DNA of 64,000 nucleotides, taken from positions 114,245,504-114,309,503 of the forward strand of contig JALGPY010000004.1 of the NCBI GenBank assembly GCA_023055425.1. Direction: 5' to 3'. Positions 47,201 to 57,230 of the stretch are shown here, in pieces. The position numbers were made by a program, and so were the translations under genes. The DNA comes from Linanthus parryae. Taxonomy: Eukaryota > Streptophyta > Magnoliopsida > Ericales > Polemoniaceae. The notes beneath the pieces were generated by a model. The model had not been told where the DNA came from and searched no databases. It saw only the letters and a program-made list of their open reading frames with translations. The stretch's first letter is position 1, and each line of letters begins with the position of its first letter.

Positions 47201-50200
47201 TTTCACAAGACTAAGAATCTACATGGATCTTAATTTTCTTAATAATTGTAGCAGTCTTCGAATATCCACTACTCTTTTCTGGTCCAACAAAATCCTAGTT
47301 GACTTCCCCACAAGAATACACACTAGACAACAAAATCCTGAGATGGCTCAGGATCCGGCCCAAATTTTGTAATTTCAACACTACTAGAACGCAATTGCAC
47401 TGATAACTTATATGGAAGTTGGTCAGGGAGAGGACCAGGAAATCAGAAAAACTATGAGGTTGCCGGCATTCGAATATACTCGTACCATCTCGTCGATGAT
47501 ACTGACAAAAAAGAGAATACATGTATAAGTACAACATATATAATGAAAATGTGTAACTGTAATTTCCACATATATACAATGTAATAAGATAGGAGGTGCA
47601 GTGGAGCCTTCAAAAAGTTGAATCAAATATGGTGATAGGAAATTCATTGTAACACCACTGTGGAAATCTTGAAATGGTTAGCACTAGTCCCCATATGAAA
47701 TGAAAATGATGCAAGGCATGAGAAAATCAAGGAGTAGGAAATTTGTTTATAGGTCAGGCTTATTATAGTAATCAGATAGGTCTCAAGAATTTAGTTTATG
47801 GGCTACTTCAGTTTATGTAGCCCATGAGTTTTTTTGTGTTACAAGTAAGGCAATTATTACTAGCACTGTAACGCATATATTTGGGGTATGCAGATTTTAT
47901 AATGAAAATTGAGAGCTTTAGCTTCAGCGGATTGTGTGATGCATTTCCAAACCCTAGGTGCGATGCCTATGGATATCTAGGTGTGGTGCCTAGCCTATCT
48001 TCTCCTTCTTCCCCTCATTCTTCTTTTACTCATTCTTTCTTTGATACGACGATTGCAGCTTTACTATTAGTAAGCTGTTTTACTTATAATTTACCCCCAC
48101 ACCATAAAAGTACTGTTCAAGGGCACTGTTTCACATCAGCCTGAAAACAGTCCGATAAATTGCTTCATCCTCGTCCTACATCAGTTTGGTACGAGAGCAT
48201 AAGATCATGCCAAGATATAATTTCATTGAGCTCAAAATGACACAAGAAGAAGTAATTATTTTCAAATTTGGAGATCTCATTGGCAGAGTAAGAAGCAAGG
48301 ATAAGGATACGGGTGTCAGATACAAGGATTTAAATAACGGTATCGGCCGATGTATCGGTAACGGTCGCGGAAAACGGTTTTGACCTGTAACGGGCAAATC
48401 GTAACGCGAATGGGGGACCAAATGCGTGAATGCTAAAAACTTGACAATTAGACGTTTTTACTAAATAAACTAATGACTTTCTAAACTTGGACATTTTTTT
48501 TTGAATGTTAATAGTTGGACTTATTTGATTTTCTAAAAGATAGAATTTTGGAATATCTTTAGGAATTTATGTAAAAAGAATATTTATGTAATTAATTCAC
48601 TTTGTAGTTTTCCTTAAAATTTGACTTTTCTTTTCCTTTTATAATAGTGAAGTGATCCACGTTTCTTGCTTAGTGGGTCCAACAATAAAATTTCAGTAAC
48701 TATTTTTAGCTAAAATTATGGGAAAGATGATAATTTTGTTAAGACTTTTCAAACTGAAATATTTTTCTCTCTCTCTCCACGATCCTCCTTCCCGTTCTAT
48801 TCTCCTTGTATTCTCCGAAATTTCTTCCACGATTCTTCCTCCTCTCTTCGTCGATTCACCATCGGCACAAGCTTCTCCGAAATTTCTTCACGTACAACAC
48901 TGAATCGTTCCAGATCGGAACCATGTTCCAGATCGGAGATGGGACTGTAAAAGGTACGGAAACAACCCACTGATTCTACTTCTTCTTCTTCATCTGATAA
49001 CGTAACGGACCGTATCGCCCGTTTTATAAGCGTATCGCTGCGTATCGGGCGATTCACTGGTGAATCAGTTTCACCCATCCCGTATCGGCCGTATCGGATT
49101 CGGTGACCTCCGATACCGTTACGAACCGGGCGATAAGGTACGATATGGGCCGTTATTTGAATCATTGGTCAGATATGCTACGTGAACGAACATGGGATAG
49201 ACATGGGATACATCATTTTCTATAAAAAAAATATGAGGATATGACACGGATACGTCAACACTATCATTATTATTAGGGTAAAAGACACTGACCACCCCTG
49301 AGTTTAGGCTTAATTCCACTCAGCTACCCTGTGTTTTGGAAAAAGACAATTTGCACCCATTTGACGGAATATTCCTTGGACAGAAACCACCCTCTGTTAT
49401 GTTCCGTTAGAAAAGTGGGTTATTAAAAATTTTCGGACCATATTGCCCTTGTGTATTTTTCTGGACTGTTTTACCCATGTTTATCTTCAAGAATTCCAAT
49501 AACATCAACCCAAGAACATCAAGAACACCACCAAACCAAGAACATCAAGCCAAGAAAAAAAAAAGATATCAATAAATAAAAAAATATCAACTCTAATTTT
49601 CACTATTTGAATCCAAACATAAACACCAACTCCACTATCTGAATCCAAAACATCAACACCAATAACAAGCCACAATTAATTTTTACATTTGGTGTCATGT
49701 TTTTTGTGTTGATGTTCTTAATGTTCTTGGTGTTCATGGTTCAAGAATTCGAAGAACATTTTCTCTAAAAATTCATGAAGAAAATGAATGTGAAGAACAT
49801 CTACACATTTTTTTTGAAGATTAACATCAAGAACACATTTTCTATTTGGCAAAATACAAATTGTTCTTTCTCTCTATTGAAAAATTATGATGTTCAAATC
49901 CACATGCATACAAAACAAAATGAGAATCAAGCAATGAGAAATCGAAATTCAAAGGTAACGTTTGAAGTCTATGAATCATTTGTTTCTCTGCCGCCAATGC
50001 CGCCAACCAATACGGATTGATATTATAGACCCAAATCCAAAACCTCAAGATCAAACCCACATTTTGAAGTACCCCAGATTTTAATCTTTATCAACTAACA
50101 TAACTACATCATCCACCGTCGCCGCCATCGCCAACTCCAACACCACCATCAATCTACTTTACCTCTCCTCCCCTAAATCTTTTAATACCATTGCATAGGA

Positions 50201-53200
50201 GCTGAATTTTTCAGTTGAAACAATGAGCTTATAATGATTTACAGTCACTTCTAGATGCCAATGTCTTCAAGATTCAGAGATAGAAGAACATTGTACAGGG
50301 TGCAAACCCAAGCAACAACTTGTTTTTCTCAGAAAAATGTCATGTACAGACGAAGAAAATAAATTTACTTCACTGAGGGCAAAAGGTATTCGACAGATCC
50401 AACAACAGGTGATGAAGAAGATAAAAAAAAAAAAAAACACTAACTTCATAACACTGACTTCAATTGCAGAAATTCCAGATAAATACCCTAAACCATGTTC
50501 CTGCATGCCCATTTGAGTTCAAGATTTCATCGATATGGGATATAGAGTTGATGATATCACACCTCAGATGGCGGAGAACTTTGGAACATCCACCGGAAAA
50601 TGGTCAATCTTGCCCATCCTCGGGTTCTTCTCCTTTGCCGGGTTGATAGTCTTCAGACCCTTCCAAACAGCACTATTGCCCTTGAACCCAGGCCCAAAAG
50701 CTATCTGCCATGTCCTGTCTCCCTTCTCTGGTCACCGCATGTCTCCGTCGACCTCCATGGATCCCGTCGAACCCCTCCTCCGTCAAACCCAAATCACCAA
50801 CTGCCTCCTCCATCTAGAACCCACCACGCCCAAATACACCCAGTTATGCCATGAAATCCGACGGCATCGCGGAAGCAGAGCTCAAGGGGATCAAATCTAA
50901 TCAAACCCAAATCTGGGTCGGGACTCGGGAAGGCGAGAGATAGAGACAGTCGATGTTGGCGATGGAGACGACGGCATCGTGATGACGGTTGGTCAGGAAG
51001 GAGAAATAGAGAGGGAGAGAGAGGCGACGGTCGATTCGTGGTGATTGGTCGTGTGGCGATCTATTGCTGGTGGTGGGTCGACGGTCGTTTCCAGTGGTGG
51101 TGGTTGATTGGGGTTTGTTGACCTCAAGAGAGGGAGGAGGGATGGAGAGAGAGTAAGCAGAGACCATGGAGGGAGGAGACGGAGATAGGGAGGCGGAGGT
51201 GGAGGGGATGAGAGAAAGAGGGATAGATAGAGAGGAATTAGGGTTAGAAATGAATGAAGGAGAGGTTAGGGTAATATATAGGACGTAAATTTATAACATT
51301 TCAGGGGTAAAATAGTCTTTTTCACTGTGCAGTTAGTCAACTGTTACCCACCATCCAAAAAAAGGTGCAGACTGTCTTTTCTCAAAACACAGGGTAACGG
51401 AGTGGAATTAAGCCTAAACTCAGGGGTGGTCAGTGTCTTTTACCCTTATTATTATTACTACTATTATTACTGTATTATTATTTTTATGTATTTTAATTTC
51501 ATACTAATAAACGCCAAATCGGTTCCAACTTCTTTAATATTTATAGCTTAGATATCAAGGAAAGCATAGATTAAGTACAAGAATGAGAAGAGAAAGAGTA
51601 GGTTACGTGGGTTCGAGTTGACGAGTTGTGTCTGGGTAAACCCTTGATGTTGTCGAATGTGACAACTTAAATCCTTACTTGAACTTTCCGTTCAAAAGGG
51701 TAACCTATATGAGCCCTCAACTAATCATAAATATTATATCTACCTTAATTATATTTTGACATATTTAAAGTTAAAATTTATTAAACAACCCTTGTGAAAG
51801 TCTAATAAACACAAAGTGCTGACTGTCGTCTCTAATTAATTGTCTCTAATGTGTCCCCCCAAGTGTCCACTCTAATAAAATTCTCTAAAATAGCCAAACA
51901 CACCAGCCGTGGAGTGTCTGATACGTACTTTGGAGTGTCATTCGAGTGTCCTAAGTGTTTAACACAGATACGGCCGCTATTTTGGAGTGTACATGCTTCC
52001 TATAGGCAGAGTTCATGATGTGGTCTCAAAGAAAGGCGGCTGCACACATCCAGATTCAGAAGTCATATTATTCCACGGGTTAAAACTCGATGTCGGGTTT
52101 TTCCACCAAAGGGAGAATGACGCAAGGCATGAGAAGTCAAGGAGTATTGAATTAGTTTATAGGTTAGGGTTACTATAGAAATCAGATAGGTGTCCAGAAT
52201 TTAGTTTATGGGCTGTAGCCCGTGAGTTTTCTGGTGTTACAACTTACAAGTTAAGGAATAATTACTATTAGGTCAGACATAGTCTATACCAGTATATACT
52301 ATAAAGCATTGTAATGCATAATATTGGGGTATGCAGATTTTTATAGTGAAAATTGAGGCCTTTTAGCTTCAGTGGAATGTGTGATGCATTCCAAAACCCA
52401 GGTGTGATGCCTACTGATATCTAGGTGTGATGCCTAGCCTATCTTTTCCTTCACCTTGTTCTTCTATTTCTCATTATCTCTTTGATACTACATTTCCAGC
52501 TTTAAGCAGCCCGAAAACAGTTATATTAATTGCTAGCTCCTTGTCCTACATCAGATAGTATTACAGGGAGGTTCACCTACTCATCATGATGAAAAACCTA
52601 TCCTACAATTAATGCAGAAAGCATTGCAACGGGATCTCAATTACTTTTTTAACTCGACATAATATATAATCATACAGATACATGATTTCACGACGGAATC
52701 GCATTAAAGCTGTTAGTGTCAAGAGTCAAGACTCTTGTAAGTTCTAAGAAGCATAAGGCTGAGCAAGTACAGTAAGTTGTTAGGGATTACCACAACACGA
52801 GATAGCAGAATGATATCTCCATTTGATTCTACATGGGGGAGTTCTTCCATACTTCCAGCAAACATGGTGACTGAAATTCCAGGACTGGAATAAGATTCAT
52901 CAACTATCTTCAGTGAACAGAAACTATCTGCAAAATGATGTGATTGAGGCTAAACAAACAGACATAACTGTAGGTAGTTTGAACAGAAATGTAACAAGGC
53001 ATCATTTACCAGTAGAATTAGTATCACTTTGTTATAAGTAATAAAACAAAGCATATAATACAAACATAGAGCACCTGTGAAAAAACAAACAGTTGGTTCA
53101 TTGCATTTTATATCATCTATTTATTACAACTTATAATTAAGTTGGAACATATGTATGAAAATTCTTACACACGATTTTCAAAAGTAATTCAACTAATATC

Positions 53201-55775
53201 CACACATATTTTACTTAATTACATTTCTCACACAATTAATCGTAACTAAAACTCGACCTAATATTTTACTGAAAGGATTGAGCTGTATCAAAAAATTATA
53301 TTGCATCTTTAGATAGATATAAACTTCTTTATAGATACAAGATTTGAAATGAAATGAAAATCTAGAACTTAACAACTCAAATATATCATTTTGTTGGAAC
53401 CACAATTAATTCAATGGATCCTTAGGATTGGTGTATTCCTTTACATCCCATAATTTTATGGATCGAGCTAAGTATCACAACTTTTTGCACCCATCATCTT
53501 ACACAGTTAGTAATTTATGACATACTTACAAAATTTATAGTATTTATTTACTGAGTTTTTAAGTAACCTGGCGGTCGGCGGTACCAGTGAAGCTATGGTT
53601 AAACTGGTGACCCAATGACCCAGTCTTTTCGAGGAGTCAACGCCCGATCCAGGTCCAGTTTGGTAACACTATTATTTCAGCATCTCATAATCCATTTCCA
53701 ATAAAAAGTACTTTTGACATATAACCCCAAGCAGAATATGTTGGCTGACAGTGTGATGAATGCACTATGAGAATTGACTTATAACCCCCACAGAATTTTG
53801 ATTTTTAAATCGCACACCAAAAGTAGACAGTTGTTACTAGTACTGTCAATTCACGAAGTGCATGTATCGCACTGCCAGCAAACATAGTCTGTATGAGGGT
53901 TATATGTCCAAAGTTCTATAAAGAAATGTGTTCACTGAATTTCAATTATTCATAAGTTGAACTGAGTTTAGAGAACCCAGATTCTGAAATGCATCAAGTA
54001 CTATTCATGGTGAGAGCGGGCCAGGCCGTGTTAAGAACGGGCTGAAGGAGAGAGGGCTGGGGGCGGGCCGTGTCAGAGGGCGGATTGTTCACGGGCCGTG
54101 TCGGAAGGGCCGTTTTAGTGCGGGTCGTGCACGACCCGGGGGCGGGCCACCCGTGAGTGCCACGGGCTGGGCCGTGTCGGAGGGTGGAGCTGGCTGTGCT
54201 CGGGCCGTGTTTAGCTTTGTTCGGTGCGGGCCGTGTCAGAGGGCGGAGCGGGCCGGGTACAGAATGCGCGAAGCTCAGCACGTGCCGGGTTGTATGGGGC
54301 GGATTGTTCACGGGCCGTGTCGGAAGGGCCGTTTTAGGGCAGGTCGTGCACAACCCGGGGGCGGGCCACCCGTGCGTGCCACGGGCTGGGCCGTGTCGGA
54401 GGGTGGAGCTGGCCGTGCTCGGGCCGTGTTTAGCTTTGTTCGGTGCGGGCCGTGCCAATTTTGCACGCTGGTCGGCCCGTATTGCCACCATGAAGTACTA
54501 TGCTAGATAGATAGTGAAACAAACTACACTAGTAGTGAATAAGTCAAAATTCTTGTTTAAGCATACTCCCCTGGGTGAAGAAGAGAGACCCTTCTACAAA
54601 AATTATCACCTCTGCGACCTCTACCTCTCTCAGATAATCTCTTCTTGGTTACTTGGTTAGTAAAACGAAATCAAGAAAACAACGCAATACCAGAGAGAAA
54701 ACCTGCAATCACGTAAGCCACCACCTGGCTCTGAAAGTACCTTTAAGAAGTTTTCATCACTCTACTACCAACCAGTGGAAAGCAGCCGTAAGTCCGGCCT
54801 TTTTTTCATCATTGCCAGGTGATGGTATCGATTATATCCAAAGGTGTATATACGTTTCAAAAAATCTGATTCTCCAAAGATCAAAAATTCACAATGGTTT
54901 GCGTGAACCTAGTGAATAAAATTATAGCTTGAGGCTCAATGATTGTCAAAGCAACTCTTTCTTGAGAGTTCGTTCATATAGCTGGCAAGTTCACATAGAA
55001 TGTGCAATGTAGATCGTCCGTGACACAAGTGTTTTAGTTACACATGGCAAGGAAGCAACAATTGCCTGACCCGAAAAACATATTTCACAATCGTGTCAAC
55101 ACAAAATCGGTAAGAAACACATGAATTGGCAGGTCAACTATGCAACATTCTAGAAACTTCACCAAGCAAAATTGCCTCAGCTAGCAAAATGAATCTCGTG
55201 AACATTAGAACGACCAATCGTTGAAACAGTAGATTGGCCGTGATTGATCAATGACCAAGTAAATGTAACAGTTGGTGGCTCAGAAAGGTACCTTTGACAA
55301 AGATTCATCAATCTACTACCAACTACTACAACTGTAGGGCAGCCGTAAGTCCGGCCTTTTTTTCATCATTGCCAGTGATCATGTGTTCAAAATAATTGCA
55401 ACAAGGAACAAGAACAAACTACTATTTGAATTGCCCCGAACAAGCAAACACCATATGACCAGAGAATCAAAGAGATTGGTAATTATTATTAAGTCATACC
55501 CACAAAATCATCTAAAACCCTAAATTAGAACTTCCTGGAAACTCCCAAATGGTGAACCTAAACTATCCAACCCACTTTATTGATGCATTTGAATCAAAAA
55601 AATGGTAACGAAAAGTCATCCAGAGAGAAAGAGAGGGTTGGTTACCTGTGCCTTTGCTGCGTTTGGGGATGCCGATTTCGACGATGACGCCGATAAGATT
55701 AACTTTCTGGTTGATGGCCAACCTGGCGTCTGCTATTTGGAGGAACCTGTAATCGTCGTCTTTGCTCGTCGCCAT
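38296..55775 (-). CDS. POT1: POT1, single-stranded telomeric DNA / telomerase-associated protein
   Basis: Ten exons on the minus strand, 55775-55646, 52927-52791, 47154-46965, 45672-45617, 45485-45397, 44290-44009, 43901-43825, 43720-43662, 41397-41245 and 38511-38296, join in frame to 462 aa, close to Arabidopsis POT1a. The start [17 protein letters not shown] leads into the first OB-fold ([47 protein letters not shown]). The second region carries [15 protein letters not shown] and [14 protein letters not shown]-terminal region has [51 protein letters not shown] and [20 protein letters not shown] before the stop. Family members bind chromosome-end G-strand DNA and/or the telomerase RNP. Every splice site is GT-AG, so the gene appears intact although its introns are packed with transposons. 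Confidence 0.95.
39551..40609. mobile_element. Mutator-like TIR element in POT1 intron 9
   Basis: Inverted repeats of about 118 bases begin GGGTCAATTAC at both ends and include ggggtaataatccac and caatcaacaactggg. They are flanked by TTAAATATA and TTAAATAAA (8 of 9 identical). The 1,059-bp interior contains a C/T-rich coding-like stretch on the plus strand (39804-40184) and a G/T-rich stretch opposite. No transposase is recognised; captured host sequence is possible. Confidence 0.9.
41591..43020 (+). mobile_element. Non-autonomous Helitron in POT1 intron 8
   Basis: It begins TCTATATCTATATAAAAGC directly after an A and ends CTAG directly before a T, the expected Helitron termini and AT insertion site. 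Seventeen bases before CTAG is a GC-rich hairpin CCCGCGCCATGGCGCGGG, the 3' stem-loop. The 1,430-bp AT-rich body lacks Rep/helicase and holds two diverged copies of a block with atgtta-gtgacaactcactt-type sequence (near 41680 and 42790). Confidence 0.88.
45774..45960 (-). mobile_element. TRIM-like LTR retroelement remnant
   Basis: Read on the minus strand, an LTR-like end gttttgaggcggaaccc is followed by a primer-binding-site-like tggtgtcagagg (compare TGGTATCAGAGC, complementary to initiator tRNA-Met). About 90 bases later comes tgttgagatttgtcccacat, resembling an LTR start. This short arrangement fits a terminal-repeat retrotransposon in miniature. It lies in POT1 intron 3 and resembles the repeats at 5738-6165. 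Confidence 0.55.
45973..46244. mobile_element. Short Mutator-like MITE related to 8419-9381
   Basis: The ends GGACAAATGACACTAAACC and (reversed) GGACACATGACACTAAACC are the same family as the element at 8419. A second internal inverted pair surrounds the core: cctccaatcgttagcagggt and its near complement at 46140-46170. The core holds two direct copies of aggtcacgtgatggg. The flanking 9-mers match poorly, so the target duplication has decayed. Confidence 0.75.
46262..46737 (+). pseudogene. Ty1/copia deletion derivative with RNase H fragment
   Basis: Codons for [20 protein letters not shown], a tyrosine/phenylalanine-rich HFVREQV and [17 protein letters not shown] are readable near 46350-46530 with one or more breaks. 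These are the end of a copia RNase H domain. A 33-base block ending attctctaagctcatca occurs just before it (46272-46304) and again at 46704-46737, where it would be the LTR end. The pair therefore looks like LTR termini left after a large internal deletion. Confidence 0.75.
48324..49167. mobile_element. Mutator-like MITE nested in the LTR element
   Basis: The ends AAGGATTTAAATAACGG and (reversed) CAATGATTCAAATAACGG are followed internally by repeated tatcgg/cgtaacgg motifs that extend the inverted repeats. The flanks GTCAGATAC (48315-48323) and GTCAGATAT (49168-49176) match at 8 of 9. The 844-bp body is non-coding. Confidence 0.85.
49276..51445. mobile_element. Mutator-like element with a possible captured fragment
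   Basis: Inverted repeats of about 80 bases begin GGGTAAAAGACACTGACCAC at both ends. The flanking 9-mers are both TTATTATTA, though they lie in TTA-rich sequence. The 2.17-kb interior has no transposase. At 50535-50900 (+) a 121-codon frame contains [19 protein letters not shown] and a hydrophobic [13 protein letters not shown], preceded by an acceptor-like cag at about 50469. At 50901-51240 sequence is GA/GT-rich. The frame could be a captured host exon; I do not recognise it. A 267-bp relative is at 55975-56241. Confidence 0.85.
54003..54490 (+). repeat. GC-rich GGGCCGTG repeat island in POT1 intron 1
   Basis: About 490 bases, strongly GC-rich in an otherwise AT-rich intron, are built from variants of cgggccgtgt(c)gg. 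A block beginning cggattgttcacgggccgtg recurs 219 bases later (54081 and 54300) and is nearly identical through ggtgcgggccgtg. Long open frames on both strands result from GC bias. It resembles the GC-rich tandem stretches found in some plant retroelements; no element ends were found. Confidence 0.8.
54715..55380. repeat. Direct duplication of about 115 bp in POT1 intron 1
   Basis: Two copies, at 54715-54830 and 55265-55380, share aggtacctttgac/gtacctttaag, tcatcaatctactaccaac, and an identical block cagccgtaagtccggccttt followed by tttcatcattgccag. Divergence is higher in the first half. No function is evident. Confidence 0.75.
55515..55523 (+). promoter_or_regulatory. Telo-box (AAACCCTAA) in POT1 intron 1
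   Basis: A perfect plant telo-box, AAACCCTAA, lies about 120 bases inside the first intron, read on the strand opposite to POT1 transcription. Telo-boxes near starts of plant genes are bound by telobox-binding factors. A 9-mer can occur by chance. Confidence 0.35.
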
Positions 55776-55844
55776 TGGAAGACCACCGTGGGCCGCCGGA
55801 ACTTGGCCGTCGGCTGTTGAGTGAGTGAGTGAGTGAGGGCGTGC

Positions 55845-55853
55845 GTTTATATA
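55845..55853 (-). promoter_or_regulatory. Candidate TATA box of POT1
   Basis: On the minus strand tgtatataaacgc lies about 70 bases upstream of the POT1 ATG (55775-55773). It is followed by a ctcactcactcactcac 5' UTR stretch. Spacing fits a start site near 55815. Confidence 0.55.
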
Positions 55854-55974
55854 CAGAGGAGAGGAAGAAGAAGAAGAACGCAACTCATGTGTGCCCTAAT
55901 GAGCCTGAGTACTTCTCTTAAATAGTACTATTCGGGATCCCGTTTCGGTAACACATTGTTTATGTTAATTCTTT

Positions 55975-56241
55975 GGCTAAAAAAAACACTGACACTATCA
56001 TGTGTTTTGAAAAAAGACAGTTTGCACCTTTTTTTGGATGGAGGGTAACGGTTGACTAACAGTACGGATAAAAAAACTTTTTTACCCCTGAAAGTTTATA
56101 AAATTACTCCACATTTATTATCCTAATCCTCTCTCATCTTCGCATATCTCCTATGTCTTTTTACAAACTGTCTTTTTTCAAAACACAGGATAGCAGAATG
56201 TATTTAGTTCTAAAGTCAGGGGTGGTCAGTGTCTTTTACCC
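55975..56241. mobile_element. Short Mutator-like MITE with perfect 9-bp duplication
   Basis: The right end reads (reversed) GGGTAAAAGACACTGACCAC, identical to the element at 49276. The left end is a degenerate version (ggctaaaaaaaacactgaca) that then matches the family subterminus tttgcaccttttttt. It is flanked by TAATTCTTT at 55966-55974 and 56242-56250, a perfect match. At 267 bp it is an internal-deletion derivative inserted upstream of POT1. Confidence 0.9.
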
Positions 56242-56257
56242 TAATTCTTTTTACACA

Positions 56258-57230
56258 TTTATGCGAGTCTGTTTCTTCTCTGGAGCCCCCTTTGGGTGGG
56301 CACTGTAATTAAGGAAATTGTGTCATTACTATTTCGCCCCTATCGTTTGTCTATATTTCTCTCATATCCTCTTATCTCTCTACCTACACTCTGAATTTGT
56401 GAAGAACAAACCACCACCAAACAAACCAGGGGCGGAGCCATGTAGGGGCACGGGGGGGCACGTGCCCCCCCCCCCCAAAATTTTCCGAAAACACTAAATA
56501 ATCCCAATTTTTTAACAAAAGTTAACCTTTTTTTTATAAAAACAAATAAGTGCCCCCTCTGATTAAAAACAGCTCTCAGCACAGATGGTAAAAGCGCGCG
56601 GATTGAAACTGTTATGTCGGGGGTTCGACTCTCCCAAAGCGCACTTTTACATTTTTTCCACAAAAAAGTTTAAAAATAAAAAATTTTAACGTGCCCATGA
56701 CTCGAACCCTCGTGGCTAGAGGCTATAAGAGCGCGCCTGACCAACTAAGCCAGAAGGCCTTTAATGAACTTCATTGATATTTAATGTATGTATAATTTTT
56801 AAGTAAGAATAAAATATTGACTCCATTACTAGTCGAATTGTGCCCCCCCTCCGATGAAATCCTGGCTCCGCCCCTGAAACAAACCACAGCCAGTACCAGC
56901 CAACCACAACCAACAACACATCTAAGAGATCCAACAATATATTCATACTATCAAGTGTATAATTACAAATCTAATATAAATTACAAATTGAAGAAAAAAA
57001 TCAGATAAAGAAGAAGAAAAGTGGAAAAGAAGAAGAGGAAGAAAAAACAAACTGATGGAATCAAACAGATCGCGCCACCACCACCGCCGCCTGAGAAAAT
57101 AACAGGTATTGAATCAGAAGTGACGGATCTAAAGAGATACCAGGAAAAGAAGAAGAATGCGAGAGAAAAGTCCATACCTTGGTTAAGTGATGCCATTGAG
57201 TGTCATTCAATCACTCACAGTTTGTTTAAG
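56258..57230. other. Intergenic repeat-like segment similar to the TIR element at 24459, interrupted by a hAT element
   Basis: tctgtttcttctctggagcc, followed by tttgggtgggcac and aattaagg, resembles the start of the element at 24459. Both then run into ccacca/aacaac-rich and later gaagaag-rich sequence. No matching right end was found, so the segment is truncated or only distantly related. The hAT element 56427-56876 lies inside it. From 57231 to 58145 I see only AT-rich spacer with a short inverted pair (ggtgttacaa/ttgtaacacc, 57461-57533). Confidence 0.35.
56427..56876. mobile_element. hAT MITE carrying two opposed tRNA-like modules
   Basis: The ends CAGGGGCGGAGCCA and TGGCTCCGCCCCTG are perfect inverted repeats of hAT type, flanked by a perfect 8-bp duplication AAACAAAC (56419-56426 and 56877-56884). 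Inside, the plus strand at 56575-56645 has a box-A-like cagcacagatgg and a box-B-like gggttcgactc. The minus strand at 56760-56690 has tggcttagttggtcagg and gggttcgagtc. Each spans about 70 bases like a tRNA, but neither shows a clean acceptor stem. A C14 run near 56466 is adjacent. Confidence 0.9.

Larger units (their letters stand above)
47707..52553 (+). mobile_element. Non-coding LTR retroelement in POT1 intron 2, with two later insertions
   Basis: A 5' LTR at 47707-48183 and a 3' LTR at 52118-52553 share TGA(T/C)GCAAGGCATGAGAA starts, tttggggtatgcagatttt, cctagcctatctt and a tcctacatca end. Directly after the 5' LTR is tttggtacgagagc, a primer-binding site for initiator tRNA-Met with two changes. 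Directly before the 3' LTR is the purine tract aaagggagaa. The original internal region, after removing inserts at 48324-49167 and 49276-51445, is under 1 kb and encodes no gag or pol. The flanking 5-mers (gaaaa, gatag) agree poorly. The element is antisense to POT1. Confidence 0.8.

Noticed and set aside
53570..53665. Segment acctggcggtcggcggtacc... and the similar-looking text near 62862
   Set aside because: The shared words (ccggtctg, actggttgaac) are too short and scattered to define a repeat family by eye.
54153..54510. Two overlapping 117-codon plus-strand frames and a 165-codon minus-strand frame
   Set aside because: All arise from the GC-rich GGGCCGTG repeat, which has few stop codons. 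The encoded sequence is repetitive and the interval is inside a POT1 intron.
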